A stretch of DNA of 64,000 nucleotides from Kluyvera genomosp. 1 (GTDB taxonomy: Bacteria > Pseudomonadota > Gammaproteobacteria > Enterobacterales > Enterobacteriaceae), in assembly GCF_001266615.1 (NCBI RefSeq), contig NZ_LGHZ01000003.1, positions 1-64,000 on the forward strand, written 5' to 3'. Positions 41,875 through 50,441 of the stretch are shown piece by piece (the first letter of the stretch is position 1; every line of letters starts with the position of its first letter). Position numbers and translations under genes: made by a program. The notes beneath the pieces were generated by a model that was given only the letters and a program-made list of their open reading frames with translations, did not search any database and had not been told where the DNA came from.

Positions 41875-43194
41875 ATGCCGCTACTGACTTCTGCCGATAA
41901 GGCCCTGTGGCGCTTAGCGCTACCGATGATTTTCTCTAACATCACCGTGCCGCTGCTGGGGCTGGTGGATACCGCCGTGATTGGCCATCTTGATAGTCCG
42001 GTCTATCTGGGTGGAGTGGCCATTGGCGCGACCGCAACCAGCTTCCTGTTTATGTTGCTGTTGTTCTTACGTATGAGCACCACCGGCCTGACGGCGCAGG
42101 CATTCGGTGCCAAAGATCCTCAGGCCTTAGCCCGTGCGCTGGTGCAGCCACTGCTGCTGGCGTTAGGCGCCGGCTTGTTGATTATCGTATTTAAAAATCC
42201 GCTCATTCATTTGGCGCTGTCTATCGTCGGCGGCAGTGGCGAAGTGCTGGAGCAGGCGCAGCGTTTCCTCTCCATCCGCTGGCTCAGTGCTCCCGCTTCG
42301 CTGGCGAATCTGGTGCTGCTGGGCTGGCTGCTGGGCGTCCAGTACGCCCGCGCGCCGGTGGTGCTACTGGTGGTCGGCAACGTGCTGAACATTGTCCTCG
42401 ATCTGTGGCTGGTGATGGGGCTGCATATGAACGTGCAGGGTGCGGCGTTGGCGACGGCGATAGCTGAATATGCCACCTTGCTGGTGGGATTGGGTATGGT
42501 GCGTAAGGTGCTAGTGATGCGCGGGGTGTCCTGGGCGATGCTGAAAACGGCATGGCTGGGTGATTTTCGCCGCCTGCTGGCGCTCAACCGCGACATCATG
42601 CTGCGCTCGCTGTTGCTTCAGCTGTGCTTTGGGGCGGTAACTGTATTTGGTGCGCGTCTTGGCAGCGATGTCGTGGCGGTTAACGCAGTATTGATGACCA
42701 TGTTGACCTTTACAGCGTACGCGCTGGACGGCTTCGCCTATGCGGTCGAAGCCCATTCGGGGCAGGCTTACGGCGCACGCGACGGCAGCCAGCTGCTGGA
42801 AGTCTGGCGTGCGGCCTGCCGTCAGGCGGGCGTGGTTGCACTCGCCTTCGCGCTGGTTTATGCCGCGCTGGGGGAACATATCGTGGCGCTATTGACCTCT
42901 ATTCCTGAGCTGCGTGAGCTGGCTGACCGCTACGTGATTTGGCAGATGATACTGCCGGTCATTGGCGTGTGGTGCTATCTGCTTGATGGCATGTTTATCG
43001 GCGCAACGCGCGGTGCGGAAATGCGTAACAGCATGGCCGTTGCGGCGGCGGGATTTGCGCTTACGTTGCTCGCGCTGCCGCTGCTGGGTAACCATGGACT
43101 ATGGCTAGCCATCGCCGTATTCCTGGCGCTGCGCGGCCTATCGCTGGCGTTTATCTGGCGTCGCCACTGGCGCAACAACAGCTGGTTTTCCTAA
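41875..43194 (+). CDS. dinF: MATE-family efflux transporter DinF
   Basis: DinF is a multidrug/toxic-compound exporter of the MATE family in the inner membrane, DNA-damage inducible in E. coli because it is read from the lexA promoter. The 439-residue product has twelve predicted membrane segments and MATE landmarks (ALPMIFSNITVPLLGLVDTA near the N-terminus, AQAFGAKDP, and the mid-protein repeat AYALDGFAYAVEAHSGQAYG). I see no ribosome-binding site before the ATG, and the N-terminus is about ten residues shorter than E. coli DinF, so the start is uncertain. A hairpin after lexA would limit its transcription. Confidence 0.92.
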   Translation: MPLLTSADKALWRLALPMIFSNITVPLLGLVDTAVIGHLDSPVYLGGVAIGATATSFLFMLLLFLRMSTTGLTAQAFGAKDPQALARALVQPLLLALGAGLLIIVFKNPLIHLALSIVGGSGEVLEQAQRFLSIRWLSAPASLANLVLLGWLLGVQYARAPVVLLVVGNVLNIVLDLWLVMGLHMNVQGAALATAIAEYATLLVGLGMVRKVLVMRGVSWAMLKTAWLGDFRRLLALNRDIMLRSLLLQLCFGAVTVFGARLGSDVVAVNAVLMTMLTFTAYALDGFAYAVEAHSGQAYGARDGSQLLEVWRAACRQAGVVALAFALVYAALGEHIVALLTSIPELRELADRYVIWQMILPVIGVWCYLLDGMFIGATRGAEMRNSMAVAAAGFALTLLALPLLGNHGLWLAIAVFLALRGLSLAFIWRRHWRNNSWFS

Positions 43195-43330
43195 CGTGAT
43201 GGTTAAAGATTCCGAATAGTGAATCAATGTCGGAATGAGTGACTACAATTAGTCTCACGCTTAGCGAAAAAAGTGTTCGTTTGGAAAGAAAGCTTTCGCT
43301 ATTTACTCACTGACGATCGAGGATTCAATA

Positions 43331-43540
43331 ATGAATAAAGACGAAATCGGCGGCAACTGGAAACAGGTTAAAGGTAAAGTGAAAGAGCAATGGGGCAAAC
43401 TGACCGATGATGATATGACGGTGATCGAAGGGAAACGCGATCAGCTGGTCGGTAAAATTCAGGAGCGTTACGGCTATGCGAAGGATCAGGCCGAAAAAGA
43501 GGTCGATAGCTGGGATAAACGTCATAACCACCGCTGGTAA
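43331..43540 (+). CDS. yjbJ: CsbD-family stress protein YjbJ
   Basis: The 69-residue, highly charged product is a single CsbD domain (DEIGGNWKQVKGKVKEQWGK; LTDDDMTVIEGKRDQLVGKI), cytoplasmic and abundant in stationary phase and under osmotic stress in E. coli. The function is unknown. GAGGA lies 8 bases before the ATG, and strong codon bias suggests high expression. Its terminator overlaps the end of the convergent zur gene. Confidence 0.93.
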   Translation: MNKDEIGGNWKQVKGKVKEQWGKLTDDDMTVIEGKRDQLVGKIQERYGYAKDQAEKEVDSWDKRHNHRW

Positions 43541-43567
43541 ATCCAGCGCGTACAGGGAAGTACGCTG

Positions 43568-43598
43568 TCCCGCTTAGCGACCGCTAGCGGGATTTTTT
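43568..43598 (+). terminator. yjbJ terminator overlapping the zur stop codon
   Basis: A 10-bp stem with one bulged T (TCCCGCT-T-AGC paired with GCT-AGCGGGA, 4-base loop) is followed by six T residues at 43593-43598. The right arm contains the zur stop codon (43584-43586). Confidence 0.75.
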
Positions 43599-44099
43599 CT
43601 TGATTTGAATCGTGTGGTCGTGCTGACAGTGTTCATGCGCTTTGCAGGCTTCAACTTCAACGCAGGCCGAGCACAGCCCGTGTGCTTCAATCACATTGTG
43701 GCGCAGGGCAAAGCCCATTTTGGCCGCCAGCGCATGCATGATGTCTTCAACCCCTTCCGCACACTCTTCTTTCACGACGCCACAGCGGTCGCAGATAAAC
43801 ATCGCAGAGGTGTGAGTCGGCTGATCAAACAGGTGGCACAGTACGTAACTGTTGGCCGATTCCACTTTGTGAACAAAGCCCTGCTCGAGCAAAAACTCCA
43901 GCGCGCGGTAAACCGTCGGTGGCTTAGCCTGCGGCTCTTTTACCCGCAACAGGTCGAGCAGATCGTAGGCGCTGATTGCCCCTTCTTGCAGACTCATCAG
44001 ACGCAGGACTTCCAGACGTTGAGGAGTCAGGCGCACGCCGCGTTGAGCACACAGCTTTTCAGCTTGCGCTAGCAGTTCTTGCGTAGTGGTCTTATCCAT
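43584..44099 (-). CDS. zur: zinc uptake regulator Zur
   Basis: Zur is the Fur-family repressor that shuts off zinc uptake genes (znuABC and others) when zinc is sufficient. The 171-residue product has the winged helix (about 20-85, KPPTVYRALEFLLEQG) and the zinc sites: C88 and the structural quartet C103/C106/C143/C146 (CDRCGVV and CSACVEVE). The His-rich tail HEHCQHDH is also typical. GAGGA lies 5 bases before the ATG. It is convergent with yjbJ and divergent from the cupin gene. Confidence 0.96.
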   Translation of the reverse strand: MDKTTTQELLAQAEKLCAQRGVRLTPQRLEVLRLMSLQEGAISAYDLLDLLRVKEPQAKPPTVYRALEFLLEQGFVHKVESANSYVLCHLFDQPTHTSAMFICDRCGVVKEECAEGVEDIMHALAAKMGFALRHNVIEAHGLCSACVEVEACKAHEHCQHDHTIQIKKKSR

Positions 44100-44175
44100 T
44101 GGCGTCCTCGGGTTACGGGCGAAACAAACACATACTTTATCATGTTATGGCAGAAACACCGAGTTTCCACCGGTG

Positions 44176-44196
44176 TGCTATAGGTGTGTTATAGCA
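44176..44196. promoter_or_regulatory. perfect inverted repeat between zur and the cupin gene
   Basis: TGCTATA-N7-TATAGCA has perfect 7-bp arms and lies 29 bases before the cupin start. It does not match the Zur consensus well (TGTTATAnTATAACA type), though the TATA-centred arms are reminiscent. It is an operator candidate for an unknown protein. Confidence 0.5.
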
Positions 44197-44225
44197 GGCG
44201 TACATCACACTCAGGACGAAAAAGA

Positions 44226-44714
44226 ATGAAAAGACCCGATTGCATTCGCCATTGGCACGACGTTGAAGGCCCGGACGATTCCACTTATCCCGATAGCGAC
44301 GAGCGCTTTTCTATTGGCGCACCGCTGGCTCGCGCGCTCGGACTCAGGCACATCGGCATTCACCATGAGCGTCTACTGCCGGGGCGACGGACATCCTATC
44401 CGCATGCGGAGAGCGATGAAGAAGAGTTCATCTACGTGCTGGAAGGGTATCCGCAGGCGTGGATTAACGGTTATCTGTGGAAACTTCAGCCGGGCGATAG
44501 CGTGGGTTTTCCGGCTGGAACCGGTGTCTGCCACACTTTTATCAACAATACCTCAGAAGAGGTGCGACTGTTGGTTGTAGGCGAAGCCAATAAACGCTCG
44601 AACCGAATCTATTACCCACTAAATGCCTCTTATGCCGTCACGCGTGAGGACCGCTGGGTGGACCATCCGCCACAGTTTTTCGGGCCGCATGACGGAAAAC
44701 CTGGGCGAAATTGA
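44226..44714 (+). CDS. cupin domain-containing protein
   Basis: The 162-residue product is a single cupin barrel. Motif 1 (G53 to G74, with H60 and the DEEEF acids) and motif 2 (G90-D-x4-P96-A-G-x4-H103-x3-N107) are both present, so a metal site is likely. The substrate is unknown; several cupins of this type act on sugars or small acids or merely bind them. I start at MKRPDCIRH with AGGA 9 bases upstream. It is not at this place in E. coli K-12. The next-door Zur suggests possible zinc-linked control, but this is speculation. Confidence 0.8.
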   Translation: MKRPDCIRHWHDVEGPDDSTYPDSDERFSIGAPLARALGLRHIGIHHERLLPGRRTSYPHAESDEEEFIYVLEGYPQAWINGYLWKLQPGDSVGFPAGTGVCHTFINNTSEEVRLLVVGEANKRSNRIYYPLNASYAVTREDRWVDHPPQFFGPHDGKPGRN

Positions 44715-44887
44715 CCATTGTCTTCTATAAAAGATTAGGGTGCTTACTAAAAACGATAACCCATAGAAAATTTCAGTTAGGGGAATAGAACGCTTTTTGT
44801 CCCGTTATTCACAGCAATAGTTCGTCTCCATCCAGGCGATAACGGATGGAGGGTTGTTTCATAAACAGACAATAAGACGAGCAAACT

Positions 44888-46135
44888 GTGAAAAAAAACG
44901 AAAAATTTTCGCTGATGGGGATCGCTGTCTCTTTTTTAGTGGCAGGTCAGGCAGGGGCAGCAAATGGTTGGACGGAGGCCCGGAACGACGCCATGGGCGG
45001 CACCGGGGTGGCTTCGGCTCACTATGGCAGCGGTGTTCTTATCAACCCGGCATTATTGGCGAAAGCCAAGCCAGATGACGATATTACGGTCATTCTACCA
45101 ACTATCGGTGCGCAGATTTCTGACAAAGATAATCTGCGCAATAAGATTGATGATATCAGTGATGATGTGAACGCCTATAAGCGCTCGCTAAGCGGTATCA
45201 ATATTCCCGAGCTGTTTATCCCGGGTAGCCCTGGCTACCAGCGGGTTTCTTCTGCCGCCGGTAATCTGGCGGATCAGCTCTCATCGCTAAAGGGAAAAAC
45301 CGCGCTGGCGAAAGCGGGCGCGGGGATGGCCATTACGATCCCGAATGATGTGCTGGCGGTAGCGTTTGTAGCGAAAGCGGATGCCCGTGCGCGCGTGAGT
45401 TCGTATATTGATCAAGGTGATATCGACATTCTGCGCGGTATTCAGGCCACACCTTCGAAAGTACTGACAGCCAACACTAATGATTTGAAATCAGAAGGCT
45501 ATGGCCGTGCGGCGATTGTCTCTGACTACGGCGTGGCGATTGCACGCCAGTTTGATTTCGGCGGTATTCCGGTGTCCTTCGGCGTGACCCCTAAACTGCA
45601 AAAAACCTGGCTCTATAACTATACCGTCTCGATCTACAACTTCAGCAGCGACGATATCAACAGTAGCCGCTATCGAAACGACGATACTGGTTTTAACGTT
45701 GATGCGGGGATGGCGGCTGATTTGAGTGATAGCTGGACGGTGGGCCTGAGCGGTCAAAACCTGTTCTCCCGCGATATCGATACTAAACAGGTGGCGGGAG
45801 TACGTGATACGTACCAAATCCGCCCGCTGGTGACTGCAGGTGTGGCGTGGCATAGCGATATGCTAACGCTGAGCGCCGACGGCGACCTCACTGAAACTAA
45901 AGGCTTTAAGAGCGAAGAGAATTCTCAGTACGTCGGCGTAGGTGCTGAAGTGCGTCCGCTCGACTGGCTGGCGGTGCGTGCAGGCTATCGCGCGGATGTG
46001 AAAAACAATGACAGTAACGTCTTTACCGGCGGGGTGGGTTTTGCGCCGTTTAACCGCGTCCATCTCGATCTGATGGGGTTGTACGGTGAGGATCAAACCT
46101 GGGGCGCCGGTGCGCAGGTGAGCGTCACGTTCTAA
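44888..46135 (+). CDS. TraF-family (TraF_2) predicted outer-membrane protein
   Basis: The 415-residue product has a signal peptide (MKKNEKFSLMGIAVSFLVAG..., cut at QAGA-ANG) and then alternating beta strands typical of a FadL/OMPP1-like barrel (ARNDAMGGTGVASAHYGSGV; the C-terminus VHLDLMGLYGEDQTWGAGAQ ending in VSVTF, a terminal-strand signature). It resembles chromosomal proteins usually labelled conjugal transfer protein TraF, but no conjugation genes are nearby, so that label is misleading. It may be an outer-membrane channel. The GTG start has only a weak ribosome-binding site; the 173 bases before it hold no gene. It is absent from E. coli K-12 at this site. Confidence 0.72.
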   Translation: MKKNEKFSLMGIAVSFLVAGQAGAANGWTEARNDAMGGTGVASAHYGSGVLINPALLAKAKPDDDITVILPTIGAQISDKDNLRNKIDDISDDVNAYKRSLSGINIPELFIPGSPGYQRVSSAAGNLADQLSSLKGKTALAKAGAGMAITIPNDVLAVAFVAKADARARVSSYIDQGDIDILRGIQATPSKVLTANTNDLKSEGYGRAAIVSDYGVAIARQFDFGGIPVSFGVTPKLQKTWLYNYTVSIYNFSSDDINSSRYRNDDTGFNVDAGMAADLSDSWTVGLSGQNLFSRDIDTKQVAGVRDTYQIRPLVTAGVAWHSDMLTLSADGDLTETKGFKSEENSQYVGVGAEVRPLDWLAVRAGYRADVKNNDSNVFTGGVGFAPFNRVHLDLMGLYGEDQTWGAGAQVSVTF

Positions 46136-46147
46136 GTTGCATCGCAT

Positions 46148-46176
46148 CCTCCGGCTAAGCTTTGCGCCGCCGGGGG
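46148..46176 (+). terminator. hairpin after the TraF-family gene
   Basis: An 8-bp stem (CCTCCGGC with GCCGGGGG, one G-U pair) and a 13-base loop lies 12 bases after the stop. No T run follows. Confidence 0.35.
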
Positions 46177-46256
46177 ATTCCCCTCTGACATTACATTTCT
46201 GCTCAGGCTTTATGCTATAGTAGCCGCCCTTTTTTCCGGATGCTTAAATAATCGCC

Positions 46257-47255
46257 ATGTTGTCAGAATCCTCGACCGCTGCTTTCCCTGCTCACCGCTT
46301 CTCCATCGCGCCAATGCTCGACTGGACGGACAGACACTGCCGCTATTTTCTGCGCCTGCTGTCGCAGCACACGCTGCTGTATACCGAGATGGTGACCACC
46401 GGAGCAATTATTCACGGTAAAGGTGACTATCTGGCCTTCAGCGAAGAAGAACATCCGGTTGCCCTACAGCTTGGCGGTAGCGATCCGGCACAGCTGGCAC
46501 ACTGTGCGAAGCTCGCGCAGGCGCGCGGCTATGACGAGATTAATCTCAACGTCGGCTGCCCGTCTGACCGCGTACAAAACGGCATGTTTGGCGCGTGTCT
46601 GATGGGCAACGCGCAGCTGGTTGCGGATTGTGTAAAAGCGATGCGCGACGTGGTGTCGATCCCGGTGACGGTGAAAACGCGTATTGGCATTGATGACCAG
46701 GATAGCTATGAATTCCTTTGTGATTTCATTGACACGGTTTCCGGTCGCGGCGAATGCGAGATGTTTATTATCCACGCACGTAAAGCGTGGCTTTCCGGAT
46801 TAAGCCCAAAAGAAAACCGTGAAATCCCACCGCTGGATTACCCGCGCGTTTATCAGCTCAAGCGTGACTTCCCGCATCTGATCATGTCTATCAACGGTGG
46901 TATCAAATCGCTGGAAGAGGCCAAAATGCACCTGGCGCATATGGATGGTGTGATGGTGGGCCGCGAAGCCTATCAGAACCCAGGTATTTTGGCGTCGGTA
47001 GACCGTGAGATCTTCGGCGCGAGCGATGTCGATGCCGACCCAGTGGCGATAGTCCGCGCGATGTATCCGTACATCGAGCGCGAGTTGAGTAACGGTACCT
47101 ACCTGGGCCACGTGACGCGCCATATGCTGGGCCTGTTCCAGGGGATTCCGGGGGCGCGTCAGTGGCGTCGTTATCTGAGTGAGAATGCGCACAAGGCTGG
47201 GGCGGGTATTGACGTGCTCGAACATGCCTTAAAACTGGTTGCCGATAAGCGTTAA
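46257..47255 (+). CDS. dusA: tRNA-dihydrouridine(20/20a) synthase DusA
   Basis: DusA reduces uridine to dihydrouridine at positions 20/20a of tRNA, with FMN and NADPH. The 332-residue product is a TIM barrel with the DusA features: [16 protein letters not shown] near the start, the active-site cysteine loop [16 protein letters not shown] (about residues 97-112), [17 protein letters not shown] and [13 protein letters not shown] for FMN binding. The first ~15 residues differ from E. coli, as is common. It is followed by an intrinsic terminator and then pspG on a separate promoter. Confidence 0.95.
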   Translation: MLSESSTAAFPAHRFSIAPMLDWTDRHCRYFLRLLSQHTLLYTEMVTTGAIIHGKGDYLAFSEEEHPVALQLGGSDPAQLAHCAKLAQARGYDEINLNVGCPSDRVQNGMFGACLMGNAQLVADCVKAMRDVVSIPVTVKTRIGIDDQDSYEFLCDFIDTVSGRGECEMFIIHARKAWLSGLSPKENREIPPLDYPRVYQLKRDFPHLIMSINGGIKSLEEAKMHLAHMDGVMVGREAYQNPGILASVDREIFGASDVDADPVAIVRAMYPYIERELSNGTYLGHVTRHMLGLFQGIPGARQWRRYLSENAHKAGAGIDVLEHALKLVADKR

Positions 47256-47285
47256 TTATTTCGCTAAAACCTGGTCAAATTCACC

Positions 47286-47315
47286 ACGCTCTGCACGATG
47301 TTGCAGAGCGTTTTT
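47286..47315 (+). terminator. dusA intrinsic terminator
   Basis: A 10-bp perfect stem ACGCTCTGCA/TGCAGAGCGT with a 6-base loop is followed by a T run, 30 bases after dusA. Confidence 0.88.
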
Positions 47316-47337
47316 GTTTATATTCAATAAGTTATTT

Positions 47338-47354
47338 TTGGCACGTTTTTTGTA
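47338..47354 (+). promoter_or_regulatory. sigma-54 promoter of pspG
   Basis: TTGGCACG-N4-TTGTA matches the sigma-54 -24/-12 consensus YTGGCACG-N4-TTGCW with one change (GC to GT in the -12 element), 40 bases before pspG. PspF and sigma-54 drive pspG in E. coli. Confidence 0.75.
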
Positions 47355-47394
47355 ATGGTTCTGACAGATAAGTGTGATTTCTGGGAGAGCAACG

Positions 47395-47634
47395 ATGCTG
47401 GAACTATTATTTGTGATTGGATTTTTTGTCATGCTGCTGGTCACGGGCATTTCGCTGCTCGGGATTATTGCCGCACTGGTGGTGGCAACGGTACTGATGT
47501 TTGTTGGCGGACTGTTTGCACTGATGATAAAACTTCTGCCGTGGCTGCTGCTGGCGGTAGTGGTGGTGTGGATCGTTCGGGCGATTAATTCACCGAAAAA
47601 ACAGACCTGGCGCGACAACTACCGGAGGTATTGA
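47395..47634 (+). CDS. pspG: phage shock protein G PspG
   Basis: PspG is a small inner-membrane effector of the phage-shock response to membrane stress. The 79-residue product has two hydrophobic segments (about residues 1-23 and 24-66, the latter possibly two short helices around MIKLLPW) and a basic, Tyr/Arg-rich tail ending YRRY. I start at MLELLFVIG with GGGAG 7 bases upstream, as in E. coli; the upstream in-frame ATG lies next to the promoter. It is expressed alone from a sigma-54 promoter and is convergent with qor. Confidence 0.92.
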   Translation: MLELLFVIGFFVMLLVTGISLLGIIAALVVATVLMFVGGLFALMIKLLPWLLLAVVVVWIVRAINSPKKQTWRDNYRRY

Positions 47635-47753
47635 GGGCTTCGTCACAACCTCAAAAATTTTGCATAAAACGCCGTAGGATTCGCGTAAAAAATCTGTCAC
47701 TATTGCTGGCGTTAACGAATTCATCGAGCTGTACCCTACATACAGCCGAACTA

Positions 47754-47784
47754 AAAAAAGAAAGGGCTTCCTACGGGAAGCCCT
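47754..47784 (-). terminator. qor intrinsic terminator
   Basis: On the minus strand a 9-bp perfect stem AGGGCTTCC/GGAAGCCCT with a 4-base loop is followed by a T-rich run (TTCTTTTTTT), 22 bases beyond the qor stop. Confidence 0.85.
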
Positions 47785-47806
47785 AGTCTTTTGTAGCGCC
47801 GAAAAC

Positions 47807-48790
47807 CTATGGGATAAGCAGGCTTGAACCCTGTGTAGCCCGGCTTTCCAGAATCTCATGCGCGCGTCGCGCTTCTTTCAGCGGATACTTCTGATTTTCT
47901 GCCACATCCACTTTAATGATCCCGCTGGCAATCAGTGAGAACAGTTCGTGGCTGGCTTCTTTCAGTTCGTCATAGGTGGTGATGTAGCCGTTGAGGGAAG
48001 GGCGAGTCACGAACAGCGAACCTTTCTGGTTGAGAATACCCAGGTTAACGCCGGTCACCGGGCCGGAAGAGTTACCAAAACTCACCATCAGACCACGGCG
48101 CTGCAAGCAATCGAGCGATGCCTCCCAGGTGTCTTTCCCGACCGAGTCGTACACCACCGGCAGTTTTTTGCCGCCGGTGATCGCTTTCACCCGCTCGGCA
48201 ATGTTTTCATCACGATAGTTAATCACCTGCCAGGCGCCGGCCTGTAGCGCACGCTGCGCTTTTTCCGCACTACCCACGGTACCAATCAGCTTCGCACCCA
48301 GCGCTTTCGCCCACTGGCAGGCGATCAACCCTACACCGCCTGCTGCGGCATGGAACAGGAACGGCTCACCGGGTTTGATTTCGTAGGTTTTGCGCAGCAG
48401 ATAAAAGACCGTCAGGCCTTTGAGGAATGAGGCAGCGGCCTGTTCGTAGGAGATGGCCGCCGGGAGTAGGGCAACTTTATCCGCCGGGACGTTATGCACT
48501 GAACTGTAAGCGCCGAGCCCGGATTGAGCGTAAACTACGCGATCGCCCGCTTTGATGTGCTTCACGTTACTGCCCACTTGGCTGACGACGCCAGCGGCTT
48601 CGGTACCCAGCCCGCTTGGCATCGATGGCGGCGGGTAGAGGCCGCTGCGGATGTAGGTGTCGATGTAGTTAATGCCGATCGCTTTGTTTTCCACCTGCAC
48701 TTCGTTTTCGGCAGGGGCGTTGGGGGTGAATTCGACGGCGTTTAGCACTTCAGGGCCGCCATGTTTGCTAAATTCAATACGGGTTGCCAT
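47807..48790 (-). CDS. qor: NADPH quinone oxidoreductase QorA
   Basis: QorA is a zinc-free medium-chain dehydrogenase that reduces quinones with NADPH in the cytoplasm. The 327-residue product has the family N-terminus (MATRIEFSKHGGPEVL), the cofactor-binding AAAGGVGLIACQWAKALGAK (about residues 147-166) and no zinc ligands. I start at this Met because GGAGG lies a few bases upstream; the longer frame would run towards dnaB without a site. It is divergent from dnaB and convergent with pspG. Confidence 0.95.
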   Translation of the reverse strand: MATRIEFSKHGGPEVLNAVEFTPNAPAENEVQVENKAIGINYIDTYIRSGLYPPPSMPSGLGTEAAGVVSQVGSNVKHIKAGDRVVYAQSGLGAYSSVHNVPADKVALLPAAISYEQAAASFLKGLTVFYLLRKTYEIKPGEPFLFHAAAGGVGLIACQWAKALGAKLIGTVGSAEKAQRALQAGAWQVINYRDENIAERVKAITGGKKLPVVYDSVGKDTWEASLDCLQRRGLMVSFGNSSGPVTGVNLGILNQKGSLFVTRPSLNGYITTYDELKEASHELFSLIASGIIKVDVAENQKYPLKEARRAHEILESRATQGSSLLIP

Positions 48791-48853
48791 GCTTCCTCCA
48801 GAACAATGTGGTAATCTTTCGACCCACTCTTTATCTCGGTAATACCATTCACT

Positions 48854-50269
48854 ATGGCAGCAAATAAACCCTTCAACAAACCTCAAACCGAAGCTCGCGA
48901 ACGCGATTTTCAGGTGGCAGGTCTGAAAGTACCGCCGCACTCGATTGAAGCGGAACAATCGGTGTTGGGCGGTTTAATGTTGGATAACGAGCGCTGGGAC
49001 GATGTCGCCGAGCGCGTCGTCGCCGACGATTTCTACACGCGCCCGCACCGTCACATCTTCACAGAGATGGGCCGTTTGCAGGAAGGCGGGAGCCCAATTG
49101 ACCTGATTACGCTCGCGGAATCGCTGGAGCGACAGGGGCAGTTGGACAGCGTTGGTGGTTTTGCCTATCTGGCAGAATTATCAAAAAACACGCCAAGTGC
49201 GGCAAACATTAGTGCTTACGCCGATATCGTCCGTGAACGTGCGGTTGTGCGTGAGATGATTGCGGTCGCTAATGAAATCGCCGAAGCCGGTTTCGATCCG
49301 CAGGGTCGCACCAGCGAAGATCTGCTGGACCTGGCCGAGTCCCGCGTCTTTAAAATTGCCGAAAGCCGCGCCAACAAAGACGAAGGTCCGAGAAACATCA
49401 CCGAAGTGCTTGACGCCACCGTGGCGCGTATTGAGCAGCTATTCCAGCAGCCGCACGACGGTGTGACCGGGGTGAATACCGGCTATGACGATCTCAACAA
49501 AAAAACCGCCGGTCTGCAGCCGTCGGATTTGATTATCGTCGCCGCACGTCCGTCGATGGGTAAAACGACATTTGCAATGAACCTCGTCGAAAATGCGGCG
49601 ATGTTGCAAGATAAACCGGTTCTTATCTTCAGTCTTGAGATGCCCTCTGAGCAGATTATGATGCGTTCCCTGGCGTCGCTGTCGCGCGTTGACCAGACCC
49701 GCATTCGTACCGGCCAGCTCGATGATGAGGACTGGGCGCGTATCTCCGGCACCATGGGGATCCTGCTGGAAAAACGGAATATCTATATTGATGATTCCTC
49801 CGGCCTGACGCCAACGGAAGTGCGCTCCCGCGCGCGTCGTATCGCCCGTGAACACGGCGGTATCGGTCTTATCATGATCGACTACCTGCAGCTGATGCGC
49901 GTGCCGTCGCTTTCCGATAACCGTACGTTGGAAATCGCAGAAATTTCCCGCTCTCTCAAAGCCTTGGCCAAAGAATTACACGTGCCGGTGGTAGCGCTGT
50001 CGCAGCTTAACCGCTCCCTGGAACAACGTGCGGATAAACGCCCGGTCAACTCTGACCTGCGTGAATCTGGCTCCATCGAGCAGGATGCCGACTTAATCAT
50101 GTTCATCTATCGTGATGAGGTTTATCACGAAAACAGTGATTTAAAAGGCATCGCTGAGATTATTATTGGTAAACAGCGTAACGGTCCTATCGGTACGGTA
50201 CGCCTGACCTTTAACGGTCAGTGGTCGCGTTTCGATAACTACGCTGGCCCGCAGTACGACGACGAATAA
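48854..50269 (+). CDS. dnaB: replicative DNA helicase DnaB
   Basis: DnaB is the hexameric helicase that unwinds DNA at the replication fork and recruits primase. The 471-residue product has the N-terminal helical domain (about 30-150), the linker helix and the RecA-like motor with Walker A ARPSMGKTT (Lys about 236), Walker B IMIDYLQL and the LSQLNRSLE-containing H4 motif. The length is that of E. coli DnaB. The start has no strong ribosome-binding site. An ERIC element follows, before alr. Confidence 0.98.
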   Translation: MAANKPFNKPQTEARERDFQVAGLKVPPHSIEAEQSVLGGLMLDNERWDDVAERVVADDFYTRPHRHIFTEMGRLQEGGSPIDLITLAESLERQGQLDSVGGFAYLAELSKNTPSAANISAYADIVRERAVVREMIAVANEIAEAGFDPQGRTSEDLLDLAESRVFKIAESRANKDEGPRNITEVLDATVARIEQLFQQPHDGVTGVNTGYDDLNKKTAGLQPSDLIIVAARPSMGKTTFAMNLVENAAMLQDKPVLIFSLEMPSEQIMMRSLASLSRVDQTRIRTGQLDDEDWARISGTMGILLEKRNIYIDDSSGLTPTEVRSRARRIAREHGGIGLIMIDYLQLMRVPSLSDNRTLEIAEISRSLKALAKELHVPVVALSQLNRSLEQRADKRPVNSDLRESGSIEQDADLIMFIYRDEVYHENSDLKGIAEIIIGKQRNGPIGTVRLTFNGQWSRFDNYAGPQYDDE

Positions 50270-50289
50270 CAACACTGAATCAGGTTTTA

Positions 50290-50412
50290 CCCTAAATAAT
50301 TCGAGTTGCAGGAAGGCGGCAAGGGAGTGAATCCCCAGGAACTTACCCGAGTAAGTGATTGGGGTGAGCGAGCGCTGCCAACGCACCTGCAACTTGAAGT
50401 ATGACGGGGATA
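50290..50412. repeat. ERIC element between dnaB and alr
   Basis: This 123-base stretch matches the enterobacterial repetitive intergenic consensus end to end: CCCTAAATAATTCGAGTTGC, GGAAGGCGGCAAGG, GTGAATCCCCAGGAACTTAC, GTAAGTGATTGGGGTGAGCG and CCAACGCACCTGCAACTTGA occur in that order. Its long imperfect palindrome would fold in the mRNA just upstream of alr. Confidence 0.95.
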
Positions 50413-50441
50413 CTCAAGCAAACACTTATCAAGGAACACAA

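Noticed and set aside
44888-46135. Evidence for an integrated conjugative element near the TraF-labelled gene
   Set aside because: No relaxase, coupling protein, pilus genes, integrase or tRNA attachment site are nearby; the name comes only from a family label.
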